64,000 bases of DNA, taken from Triplophysa rosa (taxonomy: Eukaryota; Chordata; Actinopteri; Cypriniformes; Nemacheilidae). The stretch covers positions 18,625,384 through 18,689,383 of the forward strand of contig NC_079912.1 in NCBI RefSeq assembly GCF_024868665.1. The letters are read 5' to 3'. A program made the position numbers and the translations under genes. The notes under the pieces are model-generated. The model was not told where the DNA came from. It did not search any database and worked only from the letters and a program-made list of their open reading frames with translations. Shown here piece after piece: positions 24,201 to 34,900 of the stretch (its first letter is position 1; every line of letters begins with the position of its first letter).

Positions 24201-26838
24201 TTATTATTAAATACATACTAAATACTTATTTGTATTATCTATTAAATAATGACCTGTCAATTTAATTACAGAAAAATGTAAAAATGATGCATGCAATGAA
24301 CTTTTTGGTTTATTTATTTGCCCAACCAGAATATGTAATTGCCCCCCCAGTCGAGCCAGCCTAATACCGGGCCTGTTTAGTACCAAATTCAATATTGTTT
24401 TTCTTATACTATTGGCAGATATTTTTCTTGTTTTAAGCAAAAACTATCATTTTTATCATAGAACAAGACTTAATGTCTTAGGTAACTATGCTTCTCATAA
24501 AATCTTTATTTAAAAATGTTTATATATTTGTACTGGAAAATAAGACAAAAATACTTCAAATAATACTTCATATAATTTTGCTTTTCGAGTAAATGTGTCT
24601 GGGTTTAAGAATTCATAGATATTTGTACTGGAAAACATGACAACAACATGAGAATAGAATAGAAACATTATTAAAATAGAAATACAATCGAAACATTTTT
24701 GTCCAATTTCAAGGAACAGGTACCAGATAGCAGATCTTCAGAATACAGGCAAACGTGAGAAATTCATTTTTTAAACGTATGGACATTTCTTTATAGGTTC
24801 ATTTTAACCAATGGCTGGAGTCCAAATTTGATCTAACCATGCGTAGAAGAACGCCACATTACAGACAGTTGTCTTGTACTATTTGCTTTTAGCATTGTTT
24901 TGCTCCCTGCCATTCACTTTTGGAGTCATGAACCACCAATTTAGATCCACTGTTCAATTGAGTTGATCAAGAATTGCACATCCAAACACACCCACCCTTC
25001 AAGCATAACTGCCAAGCTAAGAATACATATTAAAGTTAATAAACAGGAGACTAGTAAACCTCATGAACCACTGTCACAATCCCTCTATCAAATCTAAACC
25101 TTTCACACAGACTCCCAATCAGAAGAGCTAATGAGGTGAATGAAGAAGAGTTCTGCATAGGTGAACAAAGGAATGCTCGTCCTAAAAGAGCTTCGCTAAT
25201 GCTACAGAGAGCGGCACCCTTCTGTTCATATACAAGGATGAAAAATCAATCATTCCTTTGTGCATCCAAAATCATAACATTTCAACAAAAGAAATGCAGC
25301 GGGGGACTTTAGCCTTTCATGCGCGGAGACTGATTGGAAGCTCCCACTGTCACAGGACGGACTTCATTTGGATTAGCCTCTGTTTTATCCGATAGACAGA
25401 TATTCAGAGGAGATTGACATCTCGTGGATAAATGTTAATGCGGGTTGAAAGCAATCTCTTCTGATTCAGCATATTCCCAAAGTGATTCTTTCTTATTTCA
25501 GAATAAAACATAATACAAAGGCAAAGGGTGTGTGTGGTCACCGTGAGGCAATTTCATTCTGTCAGCTTTTCTAAGAAATTGAAAATCTAAAACAATGCAA
25601 AAACACACAACCAATTCATCCAATGACACAAAATCCTACAGTATTAAAAGTGTCATTTGTGTACATCTCTTGGTGTTTCTCTAGCTGTCCGTCTGTGTCT
25701 ATGCCTTTAAATGTCTTTCATTCCAGTCACTTTATGACCTTTCTCTATCTGTGCGTTTAGATGTACTGTAAAAGATCGTAAAGATAAATCGCAAATCTTT
25801 GCAGTCTCTGCATTTTAATTCAGCATCAGGTTAATGAACAGATTTGGATAAATCTCATCTTGGACATCAGCGGATTGTGGTGACACAATGGTTAAAGATC
25901 TACAATTGCCCAGAGGACAGAGGTTTAAGTTGATTCATAAGCTGAAGGGTATATCTGGATGACTGTCCTGAGTAGAAAGTCTATTTTAAATGGCCTGCTA
26001 GACAAAATGGCATTGTGACAATATTTCAAGAAAAACATTCTGTGTGCTTTATGTTAACATTGCAGTTGTAAAAACACCAGGCCTATTTATTCACCCTCGT
26101 GTCAGTCCAAACCTGTATGACTTTCTTTCTTCTGCAGAACACAAAATAAGAAATTTTGAAGAATGTTATACTGGTTGACTTCCGTTGTATGCACACAAAT
26201 CCACGGAGACATTTCTCAAAATATCTTCTTTTGTGTTTCACAGAAGAATGAGTCAACAACAATAGGTTGGATAAATGAGTAGAGATTGTTTTGTGAACTA
26301 TCCCTTTAACACTTTTAATGTGTCTTCCCTTTGTTAAACTTTTGCTGAAAATCTCTAATCCTCAGGATTTCTGTGAAACTCTCTGTTGAATTTTAAACTG
26401 AGTAGAGAATCTTTCGAAAGAGTTAGCTAACAATGATCTCTTTTTAGTTGAGGTAAATGATTGTGCAAGAGAAAAGTCATCCTTCACCAGCCCCCAAAAC
26501 CAGATTGAGATATTAACCCAGCCATGCAATTGTATCTGTCCCCTTAAGAAACACAAGTCTGATTCAACTGAAGTCATCCACAGATTATGACAGATGTTAG
26601 TTTTGCACAATACACATATGCACCAATTTCAAAAGTAATCGTTTCAAAAATCAGAATGGTCATTGGCTCTAGCTCACCCAATCAGCAGCCACCTCTATTC
26701 TTCTTGACACAGATTTTAAACCAAAAGTCCCTATTGCTGTGTCCAACACTCACCCCCAGAATAAAGCACCTCTGCATTCTCAAAGCCCAGGGTGCTATAG
26801 GTAGGGTCCAGGCCCTCACAGTAATTGGCTACATCCAT
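18216..26838 (-). CDS. hnf4g: Hepatocyte nuclear factor 4 gamma-like nuclear receptor, complete, 10 exons
   Basis: Coding exons, in transcript order: 26838-26754, 23457-23295, 22823-22729, 21914-21808, 21328-21173, 20167-20080, 19969-19817, 19722-19486, 18770-18660, 18349-18216. They sum to 1,329 nt (442 aa). All joins are GT-AG and phase-consistent. The start gives [17 protein letters not shown], matching the HNF4 A/B region. Zinc finger 1 starts at C46 ([19 protein letters not shown]-box CDGCKGFF) and finger 2 runs about C82-C101. The ligand-binding domain holds [44 protein letters not shown] and the AF-2 helix [11 protein letters not shown]. The family are fatty-acid-binding orphan receptors that bind DR1 sites as homodimers in liver, gut and kidney nuclei. 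RKSHVYSCR and the RVANR-IDELV segment favour HNF4G over HNF4A; an hnf4b paralogue is the main alternative. The C-terminal F domain is short and proline-rich. One oddity is [10 protein letters not shown], where mammals have AFCELPLDDQ. Confidence 0.93.
18895..19150. repeat. Interspersed repeat with recurring 'accatggttt' words in hnf4g intron 8
   Basis: Repeated and inverted short words (aaccatggtt, atggttttactacaaat, catggttaccgtggttac) form several small palindromes. A repeat type frequent in cyprinid introns; class not identified. Confidence 0.5.
22111..22400. mobile_element. Palindromic MITE copy in hnf4g region, diverged
   Basis: Starts cttaaagggataaaaactct and contains catcatttattcatcct. 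The core arms pair (gaagatattttgagaaatct / aaagtatcttcttttgtgtt). It lies just 5' (transcript sense: 3') of hnf4g exon 3, in intron 3. Confidence 0.75.
22865..23183. mobile_element. Palindromic MITE copy in hnf4g intron 2
   Basis: Ends gttaaagggacagttcaccc and gggtgaactatccctttaac are near-perfect inverted repeats. The core is ggccggcacccatttacctg versus gaaagggtgccggc. It occupies most of the intron between the two zinc-finger exons. Confidence 0.85.
26087..26310. mobile_element. Palindromic MITE copy, 5' truncated, in hnf4g intron 1
   Basis: Starts internally at tattcaccctcgtgtcagtc and ends with gtgaactatccctttaac. Core arms gaagaatgttatactg and tcttcttttgtgtttcacag are recognisable. Confidence 0.75.
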
Positions 26839-27655
26839 GTCCAACAAGGATTTAGGAAGAGGAGCTGTTGAAAACTTCATTCCTGCCAGACTATCTCTGC
26901 TTAGCCTCGTCCTGGGACAGTGTCTCTTGGTGAGAGTATTGAGGGTAGCCTGAGGTTGACCATCTCTTCAGAATGCTGATTTGTCACCTTCTAAGGTGGG
27001 GAGGAGCCTTGAACAAGACTCCTCACCTCCTTGCACAAAACTTATCTTCTCCCCTTATCCTATACTTATCAGGATGAAGAGATAACAGTATTTCCATTTG
27101 TTCCCGATAGGAACAGCGGATTTTATTGGCGTATCGAGAGCCAACTAGTAGGCCTTGTTTTCTTCTTCCAAAGTATACTGCACCTTTACACTATCAAAAG
27201 TATTTATAATGTTGCACAATGAATCTATAGAAGTTGTTGCGAACCCATTATGAGCTGTCTTTGGCTACCAAAAAAGGATGGTGAGGATACTAAGCATAAG
27301 TTACCCTGTGACCAAGAGACATTCAAGAATCATTTGAATGTAATTTTATTTATTTATTATTTTGTAAGTATTATTAATACTAATACTACTAATCATGTAA
27401 TAATATTTCTACTAATAATAATTGTAATTAAATGATTATTGTACATTATTCATCTTTAGAAACAAACCTATATTTCTGAACATAAAAAAGGAAATTTAAA
27501 AAATGATACAATTTATGAGCAGCCATAACATGCCTCTATTCTTGTGCAAAACCAATAGGAAAAACATGCAAACATTCATCTCTGGTCACAATTGACTAAA
27601 GACCTTCATAACATTTAACTTCAATAAAATAATTTCTGTGTTCAATCTTTATTGC

Positions 27656-27864
27656 TTTAAAGAAATAATTGACCCAAACTTCGACAGCAAGACCAGCTGA
27701 CAGCCATGGTCACCATGCACTTTCATTGCATCTGTTTCCGTGCAATCATTGTGCATGATGATTGTGTCAGTTCCTAATATTCTGCATTTACTCATATAAA
27801 TTCGTACAGATATAGAACAACATAAGGGTAAACTATGTTCGCTTTTGGGTGAAATATTCCTTAG
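27656..27864. mobile_element. Degenerate palindromic MITE copy
   Basis: Ends tttaaagaaataattgaccc and gggtgaaatattccttag resemble the family termini. The interior is a different sequence. Confidence 0.5.
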
Positions 27865-27950
27865 GGTTTATCAGATAGACTATAAAACTGAAAGGTTGTT
27901 TTTTATTATGGCATTTTCGTGCACCTTCATTTTAAAAGTCTAGATTAAAG

Positions 27951-28190
27951 GGCAGTCGTGGCCTAATGGTTAGAGAGTCGGACTCGTGACCAGAAGGTTG
28001 CCGGTTCGATTGAGCAAGGCACCTTAACCCAACTTGCTCCCCGGGCACTGCAGTGATAGCTGCCCACTGCTCCGGGTGTACGTGTGATCACCACTTGCTG
28101 TGCGTGTGTTCACTACTCTCTGGATGGGTTAAATGCAGAGTCACATTTCGGGTATGAGTCACCATATCTGACTAATAGGTCACTTTCAAA
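27951..28190 (+). mobile_element. tRNA-derived SINE (V-SINE/HE1-like)
   Basis: The tRNA-like head reads ggcagtcgtggcctaatggt (A-box-like) and ggttgccggttcgatt (B-box-like). The body contains gctccccgggcactgcag, gctgcccactgctccgggtg and ggatgggttaaatgcagagt, and the tail cactttcaaa. It is similar to SINEs common in fish; the exact family is not verified. Confidence 0.8.
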
Positions 28191-28239
28191 AAAAATAAAA
28201 TAATAAATTGTCACCTTGCCAAGTGCCCTGGCTCTCCTG

Positions 28240-28507
28240 TTTTTGCCAAGTGGTTGATGTCCTTAGGACAACATCATGTTGACCCTGGGACAACATTTAA
28301 ATCAACCAATGAGATTTCAGAAATAAGTTGACAGTTTATTTTAAGTTTCATCTTCCTACCAGGATTAGGTGCTTCTAGACCATTGTTTTTCCCTCATCAT
28401 TTCCCTCTGATTTTAGGGGTAAGTTATGGTTAGGGTTGGGCTTTGGTGTGGGTTTAGGTCTTATTTATAAAAATGTTGTCCTGAGGACATCAACCACTTG
28501 GCAAAAT
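28240..28507. mobile_element. Small MITE with TTTTGCCAAGTGGTTGATG termini
   Basis: The left end ttttgccaagtggttgatgt (then ccttaggacaacat) matches the inverse of the right end (atgttgtcctgaggacatca then accacttggcaaaa). The element is about 268 bp with no coding content. Confidence 0.8.
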
Positions 28508-30499
28508 CAGATTACCTACCTCAGATTTACTAAATCCAACAAAAGTATCACCAAAATGCCATAACACAAACAGAAAGACAACATATCCAACATTTCGGTA
28601 AAGAATTATCAGAAGAAAATATAAGGCATAAATTGAGGCTTTATTTCTGTAAAATGTGATAAGCAGGGTGACACATTATAGCAGGTGGTTACATTTTAAC
28701 TTTACTCAGTGTTTTAAATGAGGAAGTGCTCAAAACTTGATAACAGTCTTGAAGGTGAGGTCATCTATAGCATGCCATTTTCTTTCAATACACTGAACCT
28801 TATGCAATATTTACAGTTCCAAGGCAGACCGATGTATACAAATACCATACATGAAATATATCTTAATTGATCAGTAATTCATGTAATACACAATTTCGTA
28901 AGTAAAATCATTTCAAGGTCAGAGAAATTTTGTTGGGCAAAAAGAGTTCAAACTGTATATTGCTTGTATTGAAAAATGTTTAATATGAGTTAAAAAAAAC
29001 AGCTATACACTCATCTACACGTAATATTTACTTTCACACACAAATTTTGTTTGGCTGTTAAAAACTACTTTATAGGTGGACTATTTTAAATACATTTAAA
29101 AACCTTTAAATTCCTTTAAATCCTAAATATTTTTCAATTAATTTTCGTTGCGTGCGAACGCAACTCAAAGCAGTTTCGGTCTTACCTTCTCCCGGTCCAA
29201 CAACGATTTGCATTGATCCAGCAAAGCCCAAACGAACATGTGTCAAAAACAAGAAACAAAAATACTAGTTTATGCTATTACAGAGAGAACCTGGGAGTAC
29301 ATGAAGTGTTTAACATGTCATAAGCTTCACATTGGTTCAAACAATTGGTGGTGTTGGGGGAGACTCTCATTAGATCGATTTACTAAACAAACTGAAAGTT
29401 GGGTGGAGATGTTAAACAGTAACTAGCCCCAATAAAACTTGCCTGTGCGTTCACGCCATATGGAAATGTAATAACAAGAGCACGGACAGCTGGGGCTTTC
29501 TAACAAAGAAACGATAACAACTGTGCTTTAGGAAAATAGGAGTTCATTTCGTAACAAATACATTAGGATACATAAAAATACATTCGTGACACATTTTTCA
29601 CTTTTTTATTTTCGAGAAGTCGTAGAAGCTCATGTTAAGAGACGCAGAATGGAAGCATAAGGACGGAAAATATTTGTTTACAGTATAGAAATACTATTAT
29701 ATTCTTGCGTTTATAAGCCCCAGCACTGATCTCTGAATGTTTTCATATTGCCGGAAGATGGCGCCAAAACACTTACAATCTTAATGAGCCCTACAGCGAC
29801 CGTCAATCATTATGTTGTCAAGGAAATTTAAGATTAAGCGTCTTTCTGGGATCTCTGGTGACCATTTACACTGCTGGAACCAACCCAGCGGGCATTTCAA
29901 CGTTGAGTCTTGAATCAACGTCATGGTCAACGTTGAATGACCGTTGGATTTTGTTTTGATTTTGAAAATTGAAACAAGGTTGAAATCCTGACGTTGTTTT
30001 AACGTCTCAGGTTTCAGCTAACAGAAGTTTGTTTTAAGAACGTTCCCAGCTAACAAACGTCACCATCACACCATCATGGTGATCAGTGTTTCCTTGAGTT
30101 GGGCTCTTCTACCCTGACTATAAGTGTTAGATTCTGGGCGTGTTGTAACTGTGTGCATGTCATGTACTGTTGTTATGGCGATGCAATGAGATTCTAATCC
30201 TCATCTTGTGGTTAGAATCATTGATCTCATCTGGTTTGAGTGCTGTGCTGTTGATGTTTAAGTAAAATAGTTGGATCCTGGAGTTACATTAGCATTTTGA
30301 GTTCTTAAAAATGTGTTAAATCTGGACATATAAAAAACTATAGCAGGGTTTAGACAAACACAGACATCAAGTATCAGGGTATGAATCTCAACAATGGTGA
30401 CAATCAACAAAAGAAAACATCATGCTGCAATGCATGCTGGGTAACATCTTAGTACAAAACTCATTCATGATTCCCAGCATGCATTGCAATTGATCTGTA

Positions 30500-32069
30500 C
30501 ACTGGGTTCCAAATTATTATGCAAATGATATCTTTCTCTGGTTTTCCTAATTTGTCGATGCAAATGACAGTCAGTATAATTTTCAAGTAATCAACAGTTA
30601 GGGTACATTTGGAATTTTATTGAACAAACCTCCCACTGACAACAGTATTTATTTAAAAAATGAAAAACTCAAAATGCACTGTTCCAAATTATTATGCACA
30701 ACAGAGTTTGAAAACATTTCATAGGTTGTAAAAAACTGAAAATGGTCATTTGTTGAATTTGCAGCATTAGGAGGTCATATTTACTGAAATCAAAAGCTAT
30801 TTCAATCAAAAACATCCTAACAGGGCAAGTTACATGTTAACATAGGACCCCTTCTTTGATATCACCTTCACAATTCTTGCATCCATTGAACTTGTGAGTT
30901 TTTGGATAGTTTCTGATTGAATTTCTTTGCAGGATGTCAGAATAGCCTCCCAGAGCTGCTGTTTTGATGCTAACTGCCTCCCACCATCATAGATCTTTCG
31001 CTTGAGGATGCTCCAAAGGTTCTCAATAGGGTTGAGGTCAGGGGAGGATGGTGGCCACACCATGAGTTTCTCTCCTTTTATGCCCATAGCAGCCAATGAC
31101 ACAGAGGTATTCTTTGCAGCATGAGATGGTGCATTGTCATGCATGAAGATGATTTTGCTACGGAAGGCATGGTTCTTCTTTTTGTACCATGGAAGAAAGT
31201 GCTCAGTCAGAAACTCTACATACCTTGCAGAGTTCATTTTCACACCTTCAGGGACCCTAAAGGGGCCCACCAGCTGTCTCCCCATGATTCCAGCCCAAAA
31301 CATGACTCCGCCACCTCCTTGCTGACGTCGCAGCCTTGTTGGGACATGGTGGCCATCCACCAACCATCCACTACTCCATCCATCTGGACCATCCAGGGTT
31401 GCACGGCACTCATCAGTAAACAAGACTGTTTGAAAATTAGTCTTCATGTATGTGTGGGCCCACTGCAACCGTTTCTGCTTGTGAGCATTGGTTAGGGGTG
31501 GCCGAATAGTAGGTTTATGCACAACTGCAAGCATCTGGAGGATCCTACACCTTGAGGTTTTCGGGACTCCCGAGGCACCAGCAGCTTCAAATACCTGTTT
31601 GCTGCTTTGCAATGGCATTTTTGCAGCTGCTCTCTTAATCCGATGAATTTGTCTGGAAGAAACCTTCCTCATTCTGCCTTTATCTGCACGAACCCTTCTG
31701 TGCTCTGAATCAGCCACAAATGTCTTCACAGTACGATGATCTCGCTTAAGTTTTCGTGAAATATCTAATGTTTTCATACCTTGTCCAAGACATTGCACTA
31801 TTTGACGCTTTTCGGCAGCAGACAGATCCTTTTTCTTTCCCATATTGCTTGAAACCTGTGGCCTGCTTAATAATGTGGAACGTCCTTCTTAAGTAGTTTT
31901 CCTTTAATTGGGCTCACCTGGCAAACTACTTATCACAGGTGTCTGAGATTGATTTCAGTGATCCAAAGAGCACTGAGACACAATACCATCCATAAGTTTA
32001 ATTGAACAATATAAAATTAAATGTTTACGACACTTAAATCCAATTTGCATAATAATTTGGAACGCAGTG
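30500..32069 (-). mobile_element. Complete Tc1/mariner element with inverted terminal repeats and TA duplication
   Basis: The outer ends are near-perfect inverted repeats: the left begins CACTGGGTTCCAAATTATTA and the right, read inward, CACTGCGTTCCAAATTATTA, both continuing TGCAAAT. TA flanks both ends (30498-30499 and 32070-32071). Inner degenerate copies of the repeat lie at 30678-30699 (ACTGTTCCAAATTATTATGC) and 31865-31883 (inverted, GTTCCACATTATTAAGC), an IR/DR layout like that of Sleeping Beauty. The element is 1,570 bp and encodes one intact transposase on the minus strand. Confidence 0.93.
30830..31843 (-). CDS. Intact Tc1/mariner-type transposase (337 aa), D-D-E spacing 37
   Basis: An uninterrupted 337-aa frame starts MGKKKDLSAAEKRQIVQ. 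The N-terminal paired-type helix-turn-helix (about 7-45) includes GMKTLDISRKLKRDHRTVKT. A basic linker and second HTH (about 50-110) lead into the DDE domain: LFTDECRATLDG (D144), FMHDNAPSH (D236) and SPDLNPIENLW (E274). D236 and E274 are separated by 37 residues; classical Tc1/Sleeping Beauty has 34. A glycine-rich GGGGVMFWAG box is present. The catalytic residues and frame are intact, so the copy is either young or recently inserted. It acts by cut-and-paste at TA sites. It lies antisense to nothing and has no host introns. Confidence 0.95.
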   Translation of the reverse strand: MGKKKDLSAAEKRQIVQCLGQGMKTLDISRKLKRDHRTVKTFVADSEHRRVRADKGRMRKVSSRQIHRIKRAAAKMPLQSSKQVFEAAGASGVPKTSRCRILQMLAVVHKPTIRPPLTNAHKQKRLQWAHTYMKTNFQTVLFTDECRATLDGPDGWSSGWLVDGHHVPTRLRRQQGGGGVMFWAGIMGRQLVGPFRVPEGVKMNSARYVEFLTEHFLPWYKKKNHAFRSKIIFMHDNAPSHAAKNTSVSLAAMGIKGEKLMVWPPSSPDLNPIENLWSILKRKIYDGGRQLASKQQLWEAILTSCKEIQSETIQKLTSSMDARIVKVISKKGSYVNM

Positions 32070-32723
32070 TATATCAGAATTAGTTTGTTGATTGTCACCA
32101 TTGTTGAGATTCATACACCGATACTTGATGTCTACATTTGTCTAAATTCTGTTGTCTTGTGTCCAGTTCTTACATGTCTTCTAGCCATTGAAATACAATT
32201 AAACTCCCTTATATTATTGTTCCTTCAGGATCAAGAACACGATTCTCATATAATATGCATTCATTGAATTGAACTACAACATTGTTTGGTGTTTTCATCA
32301 TTGGATTAGAATCTCATTGCATCGCCATTACAACAGTACATCACATGCACACAGTTACAACACACAAAATAATCGAACACTTACAGTCAAGGGACAAGAG
32401 CCCAACTCAAGGAAACACTGATCACCATGATGGTGACTTTTGTTAGCTGGGAACGTTCTTATTCTTATAACAAACTTCTGTTAGCTGGGTTGAAACCTGA
32501 GACGTTGAAACAATGTCAGGATTTCAACGTTGTTTCAATTTTCAAAATCAAAACAAAATCCAACGGTCATTCAACATTGACCCATGACGTTGATTCAACA
32601 GTGACTCAATGTTGAAATGCCCGCTGGGTACATGATTTCAACCAAATATCAACGCTGAAGGTCAGTCGTGTGCCAGCTGGGAACCTTTATCAAATAAATA
32701 ACATTTTATAACTCAAAAAAAAA

Positions 32724-33205
32724 ATGGTGCTATATAGCACTAAAGTGGTTTTACGGCCCATATCTTCGTGCTTCAGTCAATGGTTCTTCAGCGGTTCGGT
32801 TCTTTGGGATAACCGAGGTGCTATGTTGAACCGCTGAGGAACCATACAGGGGCTAAACAGGTGTTTCGAAAAGTTCTCCAATGCCATAGAAGAACCTTTT
32901 TTGTCTAAATGGTTGCATAAAGAACCTTTAACATCCGAAGAACCTTTCTGTTTCACAAAAGGTTCTTTGTGGGGAAATAAGGTTCTTCAGATTATGAAAA
33001 GGTAAGAAAGAGATGGTTCTTTAAAGAACCTTTGACTGAATGGTCAAAAATGGTTCTTCTATGGCATCGCTGTGAAGAACCTTCTAAGCACCTTTATTTT
33101 TAAGAGTGATTAACCCCTAAAGAACCATTGACGCACCAAGATATGGTTCTATGTTGCACTTAAAGTGGTTCCCATATGGGTACGAGCCAAAAACCACTCT
33201 TAGAG
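32724..33205. repeat. Palindromic repeat rich in 'aagaaccttt' words
   Basis: The ends (gtgctatatagcactaaagt ... cacttaaagtggttccca) and inner blocks (tcagtcaatggttcttcagc / aagaaccattgacgcacc) are inverted copies of each other. Many short direct words (gaacctt, ggttctt) recur. Probably a non-autonomous element. Confidence 0.6.
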
Positions 33206-33210
33206 CTATA

Positions 33211-33749
33211 CAGTGAGGGAAATAATGATTTGATCCCCTGCTGATTTTGTAAGCAGGGGATCAAATAAGGGACGGGCCAGTGCACCGTAAAATCTTGGAC
33301 GAGAACCTCCTCCCCTTAACTAGATCACTGAAGATGGGTCGTGCATGTGCCTCTAACATGACAAAGACCCAAAACATATTGCCAAGACAAGCAAAGAGTG
33401 GCTTAAGGAGAAGCACATTAAATGTCCAGTCTCTAGACCCTAGTCCTGTAGAACATCTGTGAAGGAGGCCAAAACTATCAGAAATGACTGACCTCTGTGC
33501 TCGCCAACAAGGGTTTCTCCACCAAGTACAAAGTTATGTTTTGCTCGGGGATCAAATACTTATTTCACTGACTGAAGTGCAAATCAATTTATAACCTTTA
33601 CATAAAAAAATTTCCCCTGATTTGTTTTTTGATATTTTGTCTCTATCAGTTAAAATAAACCTACCATAAAAATGATAGACCCTTCAGTTCTTTGTAAGCA
33701 GGCAAGCTTACAAAATCAGCAGGGGATCAAATCATTATTTCCCTCATTG
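33211..33749. mobile_element. Internally deleted Tc1-like element
   Basis: The ends are inverted repeats of CAGTGAGGGAAATAATGATT / GATCCCCTGCTGATTTTG (left 33211-33255, right about 33708-33749), flanked by TA. The centre holds fragments of a Tc1 transposase C-terminal region: words equivalent to a HDN-K-H and KEWLKEKH segment at 33360-33425, broken by stops. It is a dead remnant of a family different from the intact element next to it. Confidence 0.85.
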
Positions 33750-33831
33750 TATATAGCAACCATATGTTTTCATGTTGAATTTATTCTAAAACCCCAGTAA
33801 CCACAAATTCACCACGACCAATAGCTGTGTT

Positions 33832-34056
33832 CCGGATAGCACACGTACATCTTGGTGATGTCTATTTGGTGTCTGTATTTACATCTACAAGACCTATTTT
33901 TTATTGTTTGCTCATCTGCAATACATCTCTGAGGCATTTCCTGACAGACGTCATATAGACACTTATAGATGTCTATAAGATGTTTATGATTTATGATGTA
34001 AAACTAACATTTATCAGATGTTTGTATGTTCTTACAGCCGTACCTGTGCTATCTGG
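33832..34056. mobile_element. Small MITE-like repeat with imperfect inverted ends
   Basis: The left ccggatagcacacgtac and right gtacctgtgctatctgg are imperfect inverted repeats. The interior repeats words such as gatgtctat and agatgtct. Confidence 0.55.
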
Positions 34057-34900
34057 GGTATGACTTTTTAAATAAAACCACCAAAAACATGGTTAGCTAC
34101 TACACTATATTAAAACAATAGTTTTGGACTAACAACGAATCACCAGATGTGTGGAACCATAACTACAGCATACAGAAAAAGAGGTCCCATCGTGAATAAT
34201 TTTGGTGAGGCTGCATCTTTTATTTACCCTGTTAACCTTCAATCAGACAATCCACTAAATCACATATTTTGCCTAAATTCAAAGCTTATATGCATTTTAA
34301 TAGCACCTGTTAAAATAATGAAGAGTGTTAAACAGTATTTTGTATGTTTTAAATCAATTTCAGAAAAATGTTTAATGACAAGAGTCTGAAATCGGCACTT
34401 TTTATACTATATAAATGTCCAAACACAAATAACCGGATGCTCTACTATTTCCGCCAAGATTTCTCAGTAAGCATCAGTTGGACACTTTTCTATCCCATAA
34501 AGCCACAGGAGCTGAAGAGCAGCCGGGTAAAAATTGGAAGTTTACAAATGAAAAAACTCTTAACGGAAAACTGTGAGCCGGGCAGATCTGTGCCATTGCA
34601 ACTGATACAAGAAACAAGAAATGTATTCCTCATGGTTTAATGTGTACTTGTTTGTTCTCGTGTCAAAGATTTTTGCGGTTGTTCTTAGTACTGTGTCATA
34701 AGTGAACAACCACACCGTACATCATTTTACTGTCACATGACAGATGCATCACGCCTGGAAGGTGCACCCATACTACACACGGTTTCAACACTCAATCAGG
34801 TACAGTACTTCATTTAATTCAGTCGCCTACATATTGAACATTTCGGATGCAGGGAAGGTCCAGTTCATCAAGTCTGTGATAGTGTTTCTAAGTTTCAGGT
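34057..34900. other. Gap between repeats and gpr141
   Basis: No gene or clear repeat. It includes the presumed gpr141 3'UTR and the out-of-frame continuation of its reading frame down to 34827. Confidence 0.5.

Larger units (their letters stand above)
26839..29883. other. Intergenic region 5' of hnf4g
   Basis: Expected to contain the hnf4g promoter and 5'UTR immediately right of 26838. The rest is AT-rich with a SINE, a MITE and degenerate repeats. A YY1/ETS-like word (ccggaagatggcgcc) occurs at 29752-29766 without an adjoining gene model. Confidence 0.5.
29884..32628. mobile_element. Long-inverted-repeat (foldback-like) DNA element hosting the Tc1/mariner insertion
   Basis: The ends are CCCAGCGGGCATTTCAACGT at 29884 and its inverse ending at 32628 (GTTGAAATGCCCGCTGGG). 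The arms pair for several hundred bases. Examples are the block around 30060-30230 (caccatgatggtgatcagtg, tgcaatgagattctaat) against 32300-32450, and 30340-30410 (tctcaacaatggtgacaatc) against 32080-32160. The original loop contained an inner palindrome (tgcaatgcatgctgggtaac at about 30425, with ttcccagcatgcattgcaat at about 30470). No transposase of its own is seen, so it is non-autonomous. Confidence 0.85.

Noticed and set aside
29170..29260. Possible small exon on the minus strand with a GTAAGA donor (frame reading ALLDQCKSLLDREK)
   Set aside because: No upstream or downstream exon partner found and no family match; the palindrome gttgcgtgcgaacgcaac next to it suggests a repeat.
31121..31495. 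124-codon plus-strand frame inside the transposon
   Set aside because: Antisense to the intact transposase.
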